Of a stretch of 64,000 nt of DNA, positions 19,170 to 28,601 are shown piece after piece; position 1 is the first letter of the stretch; the number at the start of each line of letters is the position of its first letter. The notes under the pieces were generated by a model. It saw only the letters and a list, made by a program, of their open reading frames with translations, did not search any database and was not told the origin of the DNA. The stretch comes from Niastella koreensis GR20-10 (GTDB taxonomy: Bacteria; Bacteroidota; Bacteroidia; Chitinophagales; Chitinophagaceae): positions 6,336,744 to 6,400,743 of the forward strand of contig NC_016609.1 of the NCBI RefSeq assembly GCF_000246855.1. Direction: 5' to 3'. The position numbers and the translations under genes were made by a program.

Positions 19170-22100
19170 ATGCACGCAATGAGAAAATTGTACCTACTAC
19201 TTATGGGTATGCTGTTAATAGCATGCCCTGGATTATTTGCGCAGATCTCTATTAATACCACGGGAACTGCAGTAACCGAAAATTTCGATGGCATGGGCTC
19301 CAGTGCTACAGCTGCACTGCCCACCGGTTTTAAGATTGGACCGGATTGGACATTGGGCGCCACTGCTACCGTTCTGGCCGCTGGTACCACTGGTACCGGC
19401 GTACTTTCCAGTTCATCTGGCGGCAACGTTTATAACTTTGCCAACGGCGTTACAGCCACCGCAACAGATCGCGCTCCGGGATTTCTTAATTCCGGGAGCT
19501 TTACTTCCCCGCGGTCAATTATGCTGGCTGTCACCAATAACACGGGAAGCACCATCACTTCCCTGACGATCAGTTTCGATTATGAAAAATACCGTTCCGG
19601 ATCGCGGCAATGGGACTGGAACTTTTTCCATGGCAACACGTCTACGGCTGCCACTGCTGCCACTGCTGGCGACCAATCCTATGTTGCAGATGCCAACAAT
19701 ACCACAGTATTAAATCCGCCCACAACCATCAGCAAAGCAGTTACCCTTGCCGGACTTTCCATCACTACCGGTTCTGTTTATTATTTCAGGTGGACCCTGA
19801 CCGGCAGCGGCGGTTCTTCAAACGGTCAGGCGCTTGGCATCGATAACGTTAGCATTACAGCTAATGGTACTGACGCTACTTTGTTCGGGCTTGCGCTTAA
19901 CAGTGGCACACTGGTACCAGCGTTTTCTGCCTCAACAACCAGCTATACCGCATCAGTATTAAATTCCGTTAGCAGCATAACAGTTACACCCACTGCTAAT
20001 TCCACGTTAGCCACCATTACTGTCAATGGCACCCCGGTAACCAGTGGCAATGCTTCTGCGCCTATTGCACTGGCAGAGGGACCGAACACCATAACCACTT
20101 TAGTTACTGCCCAGGATGGAGTTACTACCAAAACATATTCAGTAACGGTTAACCGGGCAACGGCAGGTTCGCCTACAGTGATTCAGAATACTCCTGTGAG
20201 CGGCTTTGGGAATATTTGTATCAATACAACAACCGGCCCCAATTCATTTACGATGGATGGCTCTAACCTGGATGGCAGTAATATTTCACTGGCGGCACTT
20301 CCCGGGTTTACCTACAGCGAAACAGCGGGCGGACCATATACTTCAACCCTTAGCTTTTCTTATACCGGCAACAGCTTTACCGGCAAAACCATCTATGTAA
20401 ACTTTAGCCCGGCATTGGTTCAAGCTTATGATGGCAACATTGCAGTAAGCGGCGGCGGCATTACGCCAATAAACATCCCGGTTACCGGTTCCGGTATCAA
20501 TACTACCGCTACAATAACCACTGGCGGCAGCTCGGCCATTACCCCAACTACCGCTACCGTAGCCGGTAATATTACAGGCACCGGCTGTTCCCCCATTACT
20601 GGTTATGGCATCGAATACAGCAGTGTATCCAGCTTTCCGGTTGGTACGGGAACACAAGTACCTGCTTCCAACCTGAGTGGTGGCAACTTTAGTGTGGGGC
20701 TTACAGGTCTCACACCAAACCAACGGGTTTATTACTACGCCTATATAACCACTGCAGCAAGTACCGCCTATGGCAGTCTGCAGGCGTTTAACAACACAAC
20801 ACTGCCGGTTCCAATGGCCTCACAACCTGGCATGAGTTATACCCAGGATTTTTCTGATATAGCCGGCTGGACCAACTTTTTCGTCAGCGGTAACGGTGCC
20901 AATCATTTTAGCGGGGTATCATCAACGGGAACTGGCGCTACTCCTAATCCCAATCTGCTAACCTTCTCTACCGGAACTTTCATTACCGGAAGTTCGGGTG
21001 GGATGCAAAAAGGTACCGATCAGTCACCAGCGACCCAATCGATCGTTTTGCTGTCAACCGGCTCTGCCGATAATACCTCTTCAGCAGCGATAGACTTTTA
21101 TATGGACTTCACCGGGGTAAATGCCGGCACGCTAAGTTTTGACTGGGCTTCTATCAACAACTCAACCGGCGACCGCAACGGTTCATTGCGCGTGTATGCC
21201 AGCGTAGACGGCTCTACCTGGACCGATCTTACATTCGCCGATGTGTTGAATTTTACCAATAATTCACCCACCAGCGGATCACAATCAAATATTGCGCTGC
21301 CAGCCATTTTCAACAACAGTGCTACCGCCAGACTTCGCTTTTACTATAACAACGGTACCGGCGGTACAGTAGGTTCCAGACCAAAGATCAGTATCGACAA
21401 CCTGAAAGTAACTGCAGTAGCTACCACACCTTGCGTTAGCCCTACAACAGCGCCTACTGCATTAACCTTTGGAACCATCACCGATGTTTCAATAGCGGGT
21501 AGCTTTACCGCTGCCAGTCCGGCATCAGACAATTACCTCGTAATTGCCAGCACCAGCAGCAGCCTTACCAGCAACCCCGTTGACGGACAGATCTACAACA
21601 TCGGCGATAATGTAGGGGATGGAACCGTAATTGCCAATGGAAACAGCATCAATTTCAATGCTACCGGACTGAATGCTTCAACCACTTATTATTTCTTTGT
21701 GTTTTCACTCAATAGCATTTGTACCGGCGGCCCGTTATATTTTGCCACCCCACTTACCGGACAGGCTCCTACCATTGCCGGTCTGCCACCATGTGCAGCT
21801 CCCGCAGCCCAGCCCACAGCGTTGACCTTTGGTACCGTTACGCCGGCTTCTATTCAGGGTTCTTTCACGGCTACAACTGCCGATGAATACCTGGTGCTGG
21901 TAAGCACCTCAGCATCGCTAACCAGCAACCCGGTGAATGCGCAGTCATACGCAGCCGGCGATGTAATAGGCAATGCAACTGTAGTAAGCCGCAGCACAGC
22001 TACTACCTTTACGGCCAACAACCTGGCGCCTAATACAGCCTATTATTTCTATGTGTTCAGTCTGCAGTTGCAAAACTGTATAAACGGGCCAGCTTATAAC

Positions 22101-24155
22101 ACAACATCACCGTTAACGGCCTCGCAGAACACCCAGCCATTGCCACCTTGTACAACACCAACGGCACAACCAACCAGTTTAACCTTCAATGCTGCCAACA
22201 CCAGCATTTCAGGCGCCTTTATGGCCGGCAGCGGAGCAGATGATTACCTGGTGATCAGAAGCTCTTCATCAACCCTTAGCGCTACCCCGGTTGACAATAC
22301 CGATTATAATGTGGGTGACAATATCGGTGGAGGCATAGTAGTGGCCAACACAACTACCACCAGCTTCCTGAGCGCAGGACTTACGCCAGGTACTACTTAT
22401 TATTACTTTGTATTCGCCGCCAATAAGAATTGTACCGGTGGAACCAAATACCTGACTACCGTACCATTAACAGGATCACAACTCACCAGCAACAGCCCGG
22501 TGCTTAATTATTACTTTGGTACGTTGCACTCACACTCTGATTATTCAGATGGTAACCAGGACAACCCCGGCTTTACACCTACCAATGATTACAACTATGC
22601 CATGACGGCCCAGTGTATGGATTTCCTGGGTATTTCAGAGCATAACCACTTTTCATCTGCCAACAACCCCGGTAACCAGATAGCTAACTATCACTCCGGG
22701 TCGGTTGAAGCCAATACCTTCAGCGCTACGCATACCAACTTCCTGGCGCTGTACGGTATGGAATGGGGTGTTATTTCAGGTGGTGGTCACGTAGTGGTGT
22801 ATGGCGATGGTATGGATGACCTGTTTGGCTGGGAAAGCGGCAGCGGCGGCTGGGGCGCTACCAATAACTACGATGTATATGTAGCCAAAAGCGATTATAC
22901 CGGCGCCAGTGGTTTATTCAAAACCATTAATGACTACGCGGCTAAAAATACCTTCGCCACACTCGCTCACCCCAACTCAAGCGATTACAACAACCTTTCC
23001 AATACAGCTTATAACACAGTTGCAGATAATGCCATCACCGGGTCAGCCGTAGAAAGTGGACCAGCTACTTCTACCAACACCACTTATTCCAATCCGGGTA
23101 GTTCGATGTCGTATCTGTCGTATTTCCAGAAACTGTTGGCTTTAGGTTATCACCTGGGACCAGTGATCGACCACGACAACCACAATACCACGTTCGGCCA
23201 TACCACGTATTCCCGTACAGCAGTGCTGGCGACTTCGCTTACGAAGACAGACATCATCAAAGCGTATCGCGACATGCACTTTTATGCCACGCAGGATTGT
23301 GACACCAAGGTTGATTTCACCATCAATACGCATATGATGGGTTCTATCTTTACCGATCGCGATGCGCCGATCATTACCGTGAACCTTGCTGATGCCACCA
23401 CCATCGTAAGCAGCGCAGTGATAAATGTTATGTTTGGCGTACCAGGCAGCGGCGTTACAGCTCAGAAGATCGCTACTGTTACCGGCAGCACCATGACCTA
23501 CCAGGATAATGCCCTGGCCGACATGAGCACCGGGTACTACTACATCGATATCACCAACGGCAGTTCGCGAATCATCACTTCACCCATCTGGTATACCCGT
23601 AACGATAACAACTCGGCCCTGCCGGTTACCCTTTTATCGTTTACAGGTCAGTTGGTAAATGATGTGGTAAAGCTTAGCTGGACAACCGCCCAGGAAACCA
23701 ACAGCAAGGAGTTTGTTGTTGAGAGAAGCACTGACGGCCGCACCTTTAAAGCATTAGGTAAGATAGCTGCGGTAGGTACTGCCAGCCACCCCACTACTTA
23801 TGGCTTTACTGATGCACAACCTGTTTATGGCAACAACTACTACCGCCTGCAACAGGTGGATATCGACGGTAAATCAGTTTACTCAGATATTGTTCGGATC
23901 AAAACCGACAGATCAGGTGGTTTCTATGTAGGCCCTAACCCGGCCCGTACTACGGTAACCATTTACCGCCAGGGCAACAATGAATCAGCCCGGGTTGAAC
24001 TGATGAATGTAAACGGACAATTAATGAAGCAGGTGAATATAGGAGCCACCACCTTCTCAACTTCGATCAATGTAAGTGGCCTGTCAAAAGGCATTTACTT
24101 GATGAAGTTCACTACCTCAACCGGTGTGCATACACAGAAGTTTATGGTGGAGTAA
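19170..24155 (+). CDS. large secreted protein with cadherin-like, Fn3-like and PHP phosphoesterase domains and a T9SS sorting domain
   Basis: The product has 1661 residues; a second ATG at 19179 gives the cleaner signal MRKLYLLLMGMLLIACPGLF. In order: an N-terminal beta-sandwich (about 30-230), a cadherin-like beta-sandwich (about 233-330, LFGLALNSGTLVPAFSASTT to KTYSVTVNR), an Ig-like and an Fn3-like domain (about 335-545), a lectin-like sandwich (about 555-755), three tandem repeats of about 115 residues each beginning TALTFGT or TSLTFN (about 760-1105), and a PHP domain of the CehA/McbA type from about 1113. The PHP metal motifs are seen: LHSHSDYSDG, ISEHNHF, GMEWGV, LAHPNSSDY and DHDNHN. 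The end (about 1575-1661) is a type A T9SS sorting domain (GLSKGIYLMKFTT, KFMVE). It should be exported by T9SS and act as a metal-dependent phosphoesterase outside the cell; the substrate is unknown. Confidence 0.85.
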   Translation: MHAMRKLYLLLMGMLLIACPGLFAQISINTTGTAVTENFDGMGSSATAALPTGFKIGPDWTLGATATVLAAGTTGTGVLSSSSGGNVYNFANGVTATATDRAPGFLNSGSFTSPRSIMLAVTNNTGSTITSLTISFDYEKYRSGSRQWDWNFFHGNTSTAATAATAGDQSYVADANNTTVLNPPTTISKAVTLAGLSITTGSVYYFRWTLTGSGGSSNGQALGIDNVSITANGTDATLFGLALNSGTLVPAFSASTTSYTASVLNSVSSITVTPTANSTLATITVNGTPVTSGNASAPIALAEGPNTITTLVTAQDGVTTKTYSVTVNRATAGSPTVIQNTPVSGFGNICINTTTGPNSFTMDGSNLDGSNISLAALPGFTYSETAGGPYTSTLSFSYTGNSFTGKTIYVNFSPALVQAYDGNIAVSGGGITPINIPVTGSGINTTATITTGGSSAITPTTATVAGNITGTGCSPITGYGIEYSSVSSFPVGTGTQVPASNLSGGNFSVGLTGLTPNQRVYYYAYITTAASTAYGSLQAFNNTTLPVPMASQPGMSYTQDFSDIAGWTNFFVSGNGANHFSGVSSTGTGATPNPNLLTFSTGTFITGSSGGMQKGTDQSPATQSIVLLSTGSADNTSSAAIDFYMDFTGVNAGTLSFDWASINNSTGDRNGSLRVYASVDGSTWTDLTFADVLNFTNNSPTSGSQSNIALPAIFNNSATARLRFYYNNGTGGTVGSRPKISIDNLKVTAVATTPCVSPTTAPTALTFGTITDVSIAGSFTAASPASDNYLVIASTSSSLTSNPVDGQIYNIGDNVGDGTVIANGNSINFNATGLNASTTYYFFVFSLNSICTGGPLYFATPLTGQAPTIAGLPPCAAPAAQPTALTFGTVTPASIQGSFTATTADEYLVLVSTSASLTSNPVNAQSYAAGDVIGNATVVSRSTATTFTANNLAPNTAYYFYVFSLQLQNCINGPAYNTTSPLTASQNTQPLPPCTTPTAQPTSLTFNAANTSISGAFMAGSGADDYLVIRSSSSTLSATPVDNTDYNVGDNIGGGIVVANTTTTSFLSAGLTPGTTYYYFVFAANKNCTGGTKYLTTVPLTGSQLTSNSPVLNYYFGTLHSHSDYSDGNQDNPGFTPTNDYNYAMTAQCMDFLGISEHNHFSSANNPGNQIANYHSGSVEANTFSATHTNFLALYGMEWGVISGGGHVVVYGDGMDDLFGWESGSGGWGATNNYDVYVAKSDYTGASGLFKTINDYAAKNTFATLAHPNSSDYNNLSNTAYNTVADNAITGSAVESGPATSTNTTYSNPGSSMSYLSYFQKLLALGYHLGPVIDHDNHNTTFGHTTYSRTAVLATSLTKTDIIKAYRDMHFYATQDCDTKVDFTINTHMMGSIFTDRDAPIITVNLADATTIVSSAVINVMFGVPGSGVTAQKIATVTGSTMTYQDNALADMSTGYYYIDITNGSSRIITSPIWYTRNDNNSALPVTLLSFTGQLVNDVVKLSWTTAQETNSKEFVVERSTDGRTFKALGKIAAVGTASHPTTYGFTDAQPVYGNNYYRLQQVDIDGKSVYSDIVRIKTDRSGGFYVGPNPARTTVTIYRQGNNESARVELMNVNGQLMKQVNIGATTFSTSINVSGLSKGIYLMKFTTSTGVHTQKFMVE

Positions 24156-24184
24156 ACTATGTAATATTCTTAGGCGTAAACCAA

Positions 24185-24224
24185 ACAAAATCCCCGGGAA
24201 GATTTCCTGGGGATTTTGTTTTTA
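24185..24224 (+). terminator. terminator after the PHP-domain protein
   Basis: A long stem ACAAAATCCCCGGGAA / TTCCTGGGGATTTTGT with a three-base loop, followed by TTTTT. It is symmetric enough to act on both strands. Confidence 0.85.
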
Positions 24225-24259
24225 TAAAAGGCCTTAAAATAAATGATCAAAATCAACAA

Positions 24260-24457
24260 GTGTTGGACCGCGTTAGTAATACAAAAAGGTTACCCTATGT
24301 TTGTTATGTGAATTACGAAAAGTATGAAAATGTTATAACCTCTCCGGATAAGCTGGAATTTCAGTTTGTGAGTGAAGGCCCCGGAGGTCCCTCTACCCTG
24401 AACACTATATATTTTTTTGTGGCTCAACTTGTGAAAGGACAAGACTTTACCGGATAA
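24260..24457 (+). pseudogene. short frame resembling the start of a DUF6934-type protein, possibly a remnant
   Basis: The 65-codon frame begins at GTG and contains SPDKLEFQFVSEGPGG, which resembles the N-terminal F-x-F-x-SEGP-x-G signature I recall for DUF6934 proteins of Bacteroidota (usually about 140-150 residues). After this signature the frame reads STLNTIYFFVAQLVKGQDFT and stops, so only the first third is left. No promoter, Shine-Dalgarno or toxin/antitoxin partner is seen. Either it is a decayed gene or a chance frame; evidence is one motif. Confidence 0.3.
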
Positions 24458-24762
24458 TGAAAATAAAAGTGTCTAAATCACTGGAAATGCTTTCAGGCAA
24501 GGTTTTATTTCCCGAAAAACCCGAAAAGCCAATAATATTATTGCCCGGCTAAAAATGAATTAATCCGGAGCATTTTCCATTCCCCTTCTATTATTCGCCT
24601 GGTTATCACCACTTTGCCATCTTTACACGCTTACTTTTCTATCCATTTCGTAATTATTTTTGCCAATTCTCAGCCACCCTGCCTCGCCCACTTTTGCCTG
24701 ATTGACAGATTTATCCTACTTTTGCAGCCCAAATTAATTTTTTAACCAACAAACAGGGATCA
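24458..24762. other. intergenic region upstream of rpsF
   Basis: About 300 AT-rich bases with no coding frame. The last 70 bases hold the rpsF promoter (24693-24724); nothing else is recognisable. Confidence 0.5.
24693..24724 (+). promoter_or_regulatory. promoter of the rpsF-rpsR-rplI operon
   Basis: TTTG (24693-24696), 20 bases, TACTTTTG (24717-24724), a full consensus match. The leader to ATG 24763 would be about 30 bases. Confidence 0.75.
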
Positions 24763-25116
24763 ATGAACAATTACGAATTGATGGTGATTTTTACCCCTGT
24801 GCTTTCTGACGACGATTTCAAATCGACTCAGAAAAAATTCACTGACCTGATCAAAAGTCTGGGTGGTGAAATTGTGCACGAAAATCCCTGGGGACTAAAA
24901 TCACTGGCGTATCCTATCCAGAAAAAGACCACTGGTCTGTACTGGGTTATGGAATACAAAGCGCCATCCAGCCTCAATGAGCAATTGAAAATTCAATTGC
25001 TGCGTGACGACAATGTGTTGCGTCACATGTTCACTGTGCTCGATAAATACGCCGTCGAGTACAATGGTAAAAAGAGAAGTGGTGTACCTACAGGAACTGA
25101 AAAAGTAGAGGGATAA
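24763..25116 (+). CDS. rpsF: 30S ribosomal protein S6
   Basis: The 117-residue protein starts [18 protein letters not shown], the standard S6 opening, and has the conserved [19 protein letters not shown] (about 44-62) and [11 protein letters not shown] (about 86-96). S6 binds S18 and the central domain of 16S rRNA on the 30S platform. It is the first gene of the usual rpsF-rpsR-rplI operon, two bases before rpsR. Confidence 0.97.
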   Translation: MNNYELMVIFTPVLSDDDFKSTQKKFTDLIKSLGGEIVHENPWGLKSLAYPIQKKTTGLYWVMEYKAPSSLNEQLKIQLLRDDNVLRHMFTVLDKYAVEYNGKKRSGVPTGTEKVEG

Positions 25117-25118
25117 TC

Positions 25119-25385
25119 ATGGCAAAAGCAAACGAAATTAAGTACCTGACCGCCATTAAAACCGAGAAGCCCCGGAAGAAATTCTGCCGCTTCAAGAAAT
25201 ATGGCATCAAGTACGTTGATTACAAAGACGCTGAGTTTTTGAAAAAGTTCCTGAACGAGCAAGGTAAATTACTACCCCGCCGTATTACTGGTAACTCTTT
25301 GAAGTACCAACGTAAAGTGGCTCAGGCATGTAAAAAAGCCCGTCAAATGGCCTTATTACCGTACGTAACTGACCTTTTAAAATAG
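25119..25385 (+). CDS. rpsR: 30S ribosomal protein S18
   Basis: An 88-residue S18 with [18 protein letters not shown] (about 20-37) and the signature [20 protein letters not shown] (about 48-67). It is the partner of S6 in the 30S platform. It sits between rpsF and rplI in the conserved order. The CxxC zinc pair of some S18 proteins is absent (single Cys in KFCRF). Confidence 0.97.
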   Translation: MAKANEIKYLTAIKTEKPRKKFCRFKKYGIKYVDYKDAEFLKKFLNEQGKLLPRRITGNSLKYQRKVAQACKKARQMALLPYVTDLLK

Positions 25386-25394
25386 GAGGACACC

Positions 25395-25841
25395 ATGGAC
25401 ATAATACTGATTCAAGACGTAGACAATCTGGGTGGTGCCAACGAGGTAGTTAAAGTACGCAATGGCTATGCCCGTAACTTTCTGATCCCTCAAAAGTTTG
25501 CAGTAGAAGCCAGTCCTTCTAACCTCAAACAGCTGGCGGAAAGAAGAAAGCAGATTGAAAAGAAAGAGCAGAAAATGCTCTCTGCTATCAATGAAGTAAT
25601 CGCTAAACTGAAAGAAGGCGCCCTGAAAATCGGAGCTAAATCCGGTACCAGCGGTAAGATCTTCGGTACAGTTACTTCACTGCAGCTTGCCCGCGCCATC
25701 CGCGAGCAAAAAGGGTATGAGATCGATCGTAAAAAGATCACTCTGCCTGATGAAGTAAAAGAACTGGGCGCTTATAAAGCTTCTATCGATTTCGGCAACG
25801 GTCATTCAACCGAGCTGGATTTTGAAGTAGTGGCTGAGTAA
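25395..25841 (+). CDS. rplI: 50S ribosomal protein L9
   Basis: A 148-residue L9 with the strict N-terminal signature GNGYARNFLIPQKFA-type motif (here VRNGYARNFLIPQKFAVEA, about 21-39), a long connecting helix (about 40-75) and the C-terminal rRNA-binding domain (SGKIFGTVTS, IDRKKITLPDEVKELGAYKA). GGAGGA is placed five bases before ATG, one of the few strong Shine-Dalgarno sites in the window. A terminator follows. Confidence 0.97.
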   Translation: MDIILIQDVDNLGGANEVVKVRNGYARNFLIPQKFAVEASPSNLKQLAERRKQIEKKEQKMLSAINEVIAKLKEGALKIGAKSGTSGKIFGTVTSLQLARAIREQKGYEIDRKKITLPDEVKELGAYKASIDFGNGHSTELDFEVVAE

Positions 25842-25862
25842 TACGTTCCAACTTCAATAAAA

Positions 25863-25904
25863 GTGAGCCTTTTCTGCTTCATGCAGGGAAGGCTCTTTTT
25901 TTAC
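25863..25904 (+). terminator. terminator of the ribosomal protein operon
   Basis: The stem GAGCCTTTTCTGC / GCAGGGAAGGCTC with loop TTCAT is followed by TTTTTTT. Confidence 0.85.
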
Positions 25905-26218
25905 ACAACATGTAAAAAATCACATATCTTCTAAGGGTTTCCCCATAGCCAGACCGTCCCGCAGCCCGCCGGTAAATACCCCTATTGTTCCTTAAGTACT
26001 TGTATACAATAAAATGGGTATTTTCTGCAAACCCGCTCCCCCGTTGATCGCGGGATTTTTTTTATTGTTTAAATCAAAATAATTCTCCTATCTTCATGTT
26101 AGATTAATGTCTTAGTTCTCATGTTCTGCAGTGTCTTACCTGTTTTTCGGTTTCCTCAGTTCATTGTAGCAACTATTGCCATTATCCTTTTTTTCAGAAC
26201 ACTAAAATTTTCGTTACA
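25905..26218. other. intergenic region with a second terminator-like hairpin and the RRM gene leader
   Basis: No coding frame. At 26032-26062 CCCGC / GCGGG with a 13-base loop is followed by eight T, an orphan terminator on the plus strand about 190 bases past rplI. The 150 bases before the RRM gene are T-rich; a weak -7 box TATCTTCA at about 26090 would give a leader of over 100 bases, as seen for cold-shock genes, but this is tentative. Confidence 0.4.
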
Positions 26219-26587
26219 ATGAACATTTATGTAGGGAACCTCTCCTGGCAGATGACCGATGAGGATTTAAGAACCCTGTTCGAGCAGTACGGCTCAGTTA
26301 CTTCTGCTAAGATTGTTAAAGACAAAACCAGCGGACGTAGCAAAGGTTTTGGATTCGTAGAAATGCCTGAGGACGGCGAAGCACAAAACGCGCTGACCAG
26401 CTTATACGAGTCTGAAGTTTTAGGCCGTAAGATTATCGTTAACGAAGCACAACCAAAACCACAAGGTGGTAGCGGTGGCGGCGGATTCAAAAAACGCAGC
26501 TTCGGTGGCGGCGGCGGCGGCGGTGGCTACAAAAAAGGTGGCTACAATCGCGGCGGGGGCGGCGGTGGTTACAACAGAGACTATTAA
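26219..26587 (+). CDS. RNA-binding protein with one RRM and a Gly-rich tail
   Basis: A 122-residue protein with a single RNA recognition motif (about 1-80): RNP2 is IYVGNL (3-8) and RNP1 is KGFGFVEM (about 42-49). The tail (about 82-122) is a Gly-rich segment with Lys, Arg, Phe and Tyr, like bacterial Rbp proteins of cyanobacteria and Bacteroidota. Such proteins bind single-stranded RNA and often respond to cold or growth phase. The Gly-rich, aromatic tail may allow condensation, which is inference. It is monocistronic with a clear terminator at 26613. Confidence 0.92.
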   Translation: MNIYVGNLSWQMTDEDLRTLFEQYGSVTSAKIVKDKTSGRSKGFGFVEMPEDGEAQNALTSLYESEVLGRKIIVNEAQPKPQGGSGGGGFKKRSFGGGGGGGGYKKGGYNRGGGGGGYNRDY

Positions 26588-26612
26588 TATCGCAATCGCA
26601 ACGAAACTATAT

Positions 26613-26645
26613 AAATCCTCTCGGTAACTCGAGGGGATTTTTTTA
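26613..26645 (+). terminator. terminator of the RRM gene
   Basis: The stem AAATCCTCTCG / CGAGGGGATTT (one G-U pair) is followed by TTTT. Confidence 0.85.
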
Positions 26646-27131
26646 TTTGGCAGGCCTCCCCCCAGCCCCCTCCGGTGGAGGGGAGTAATACAACCTCGCG
26701 ACAAAATTCAACCTGTTAACCCGTCAACTTCTTACCTCTTACCTTCTACTTCTGTATTCTTCCTCTATCAACTTTATCACCCCTATCAACTCCTCGTCAA
26801 CTGGTCAAACGGCCACCTACCTAACCAGCATCCACATTAGAAGCCCCCTGGCACACACTTTTAATTAATCCTCTTTTAATAGCAAATTAACGCCCAGTCA
26901 ATATCCGCATCTGATCTTCAAGTCAGGAAAAATGGGGTGAAGGGGGAATCGTATGTGTGGAATTTTGCCCACATGCAATGTATTTTAATGTCCGGTGAAA
27001 GGAAAGGCACATCTTTTGCCTGTTTTACCGGTACATCGGAATAACGTCCCAGGCAGGCTCATTTCAAGAAGCATTTTTTCCCTCACCCATATACATACTG
27101 TAGAATCATAAACCGGAGAAATCATAGAAAT
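26646..27131. other. intergenic region with a short GC hairpin element
   Basis: Nearly 490 bases without a supported gene. At 26655-26683 there is CCTCCCCCCAGCCC followed by the hairpin CCCCTCC-GGT-GGAGGGG, a type of pyrimidine-rich intergenic element I associate with Bacteroidota genomes. At 26735-26800 lies a C/T-rich degenerate stretch (ACTTCTTACCTCTTACC). No full promoter match was found before the gene at 27132. Confidence 0.4.
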
Positions 27132-28508
27132 ATGCTAACTGTAATCATCCCTGTACTAAACGAAGAGAAAACTATTGCCAACGTGGTGCGCTTTTGCCAG
27201 CAATTTCCGCTGGTAACGGAGATCATTGTGGTTGATGACAAGTCGGAAGACAATACGGTTAAGATAGCCCGGGAAGCCGGTGCAACAGTGATTATCAGCC
27301 AGGTGCGCGGAAAAGGCATTTCCATGAAAGATGGCATTGCCATTACTGCCAATGAGTTCATCATTTTCCTTGATGGTGATATCGATCCCTATCCGGAAGG
27401 CACCATCACCAACCTGGCCGCCCCCCTGCTGGCGGATGAGGCCGACTTTGTAAAGGGCAGCTTCGCCCGCAATGCCGGCCGGGTAACCGAACTGGTGGCC
27501 AAACCATTACTGAATATCTTTTATCCCGGTCTGTCACATTTTTCACAGCCACTCAGCGGTATGATAGCCGGGAAAAAATCATATTTCAAAAAGATCGATT
27601 TCTTTAACGATTACGGCGTGGATATCGGCATTCTGATAGATATGTACCTGATGAAAGCCCGGGTAACCGAAGTGAACATCGGGTATATAGAAAATAAAAG
27701 CAAACCATGGCAGGCGTTGGGTAAAATGAGCAAGGAGGTATCAAAAGCTATTATCAGCAAGGCTCAGTTACAACATCCCGAAGAGATCAGTGAAGAAGAA
27801 ATACATTCACTGGAAGCCATTAACCGCGAAATGAATAAAACCCTGCGTGAGAAATTATCAGGTTTTCACAAAATGGCCATCTTCGATATGGACGACACCA
27901 TTCTGCAGGGCCGGTTCATCGATACCTGCGCCACTACATTTGGTTTCACTGCCAAGCTCGAAGACCTGCGCGCCCGCGAAAAAGATCCCATCATTCTAAC
28001 CAAAAGGATCGGTTCGTTTTTGAAGGGCCGCACCATGGATGAACTGTTGAACGTTGCCAGCCAGATAGAAATGGTAAGCGATATAAAAGATGTAGTAAAA
28101 GAATTGAAGAACCGGGGTTACATCATTGGCATCATCAGCAACAGCTACACGTTGATCACCAACTTTGTCAGACAAAAGATCGGCGCCGATTTCTCCTACG
28201 CCAATCAGCTGGAGTTCTTTGAAGGAAAGGTAACAGGCGAAATTAACCTGCCTTCCTATTTTTTTGGTTCCCCCGAAAGCGTATGCGGTCATTCTTATTG
28301 TAAAACAAATGCCCTGCAATACGCCTGTGAAAAATACAACGTGCCTATGCAACGCACCATTGTGGTGGGCGACAGCCGCGACGACAGGTGTATGGTAGGC
28401 CACGGCGGTAAAGGCGTTTCCTTTTGCACAAAAGATGATCTGCTGGCAACGATCGCCTCTACCAACATCCGGGAGAACAGTTTTCAATCGCTCCTGGTGT
28501 TTGCTTAA
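27132..28508 (+). CDS. fusion of a GpgS-like (GT81) glycosyltransferase and a HAD-IB phosphatase
   Basis: The 458-residue protein has two enzymes in one chain. Residues 1-220 resemble glucosyl-3-phosphoglycerate synthase: IIPVLNEEKTIANVV, VVDDKSEDNT, FLDGDIDPYPEG (DxD-type metal site, about 77-88), then GRVTELVAKPLLNIFYPGLS (about 116-135), QPLSGMIAGKKS and DYGVDIGILID (about 158-168), all in the order seen in mycobacterial GpgS. From about 247 a SerB-like HAD-IB phosphatase follows: FDMDDTILQG (about 249-258), SNSY (motif II) and GDSRDDRCM (motif IV, about 416). Together they could make glucosylglycerate from a sugar nucleotide and 3-phosphoglycerate, but donor and acceptor are unproven. The next gene is a universal stress protein. 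There is no promoter consensus upstream. Confidence 0.75.
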   Translation: MLTVIIPVLNEEKTIANVVRFCQQFPLVTEIIVVDDKSEDNTVKIAREAGATVIISQVRGKGISMKDGIAITANEFIIFLDGDIDPYPEGTITNLAAPLLADEADFVKGSFARNAGRVTELVAKPLLNIFYPGLSHFSQPLSGMIAGKKSYFKKIDFFNDYGVDIGILIDMYLMKARVTEVNIGYIENKSKPWQALGKMSKEVSKAIISKAQLQHPEEISEEEIHSLEAINREMNKTLREKLSGFHKMAIFDMDDTILQGRFIDTCATTFGFTAKLEDLRAREKDPIILTKRIGSFLKGRTMDELLNVASQIEMVSDIKDVVKELKNRGYIIGIISNSYTLITNFVRQKIGADFSYANQLEFFEGKVTGEINLPSYFFGSPESVCGHSYCKTNALQYACEKYNVPMQRTIVVGDSRDDRCMVGHGGKGVSFCTKDDLLATIASTNIRENSFQSLLVFA

Positions 28509-28601
28509 GGCAAGCCCTGAGCGTCCTTCGACTCCGCTCAGGACCGAAAGCTCAACTTAATAAACCACATTTCTAATCAGTAAACCTAAAAACGAACGTC
28601 T

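Noticed and set aside
21430-22490. Three direct repeats of about 345 bases, considered as a repeat array
   Set aside because: They are diverged coding repeats (Fn3-like) within one protein, not CRISPR or a mobile element.
26032-26062. Hairpin plus T-run after rplI as a definite small RNA terminator
   Set aside because: The stem is only five base pairs with a large loop and no promoter match is seen upstream; left as a note in the spacer entry.
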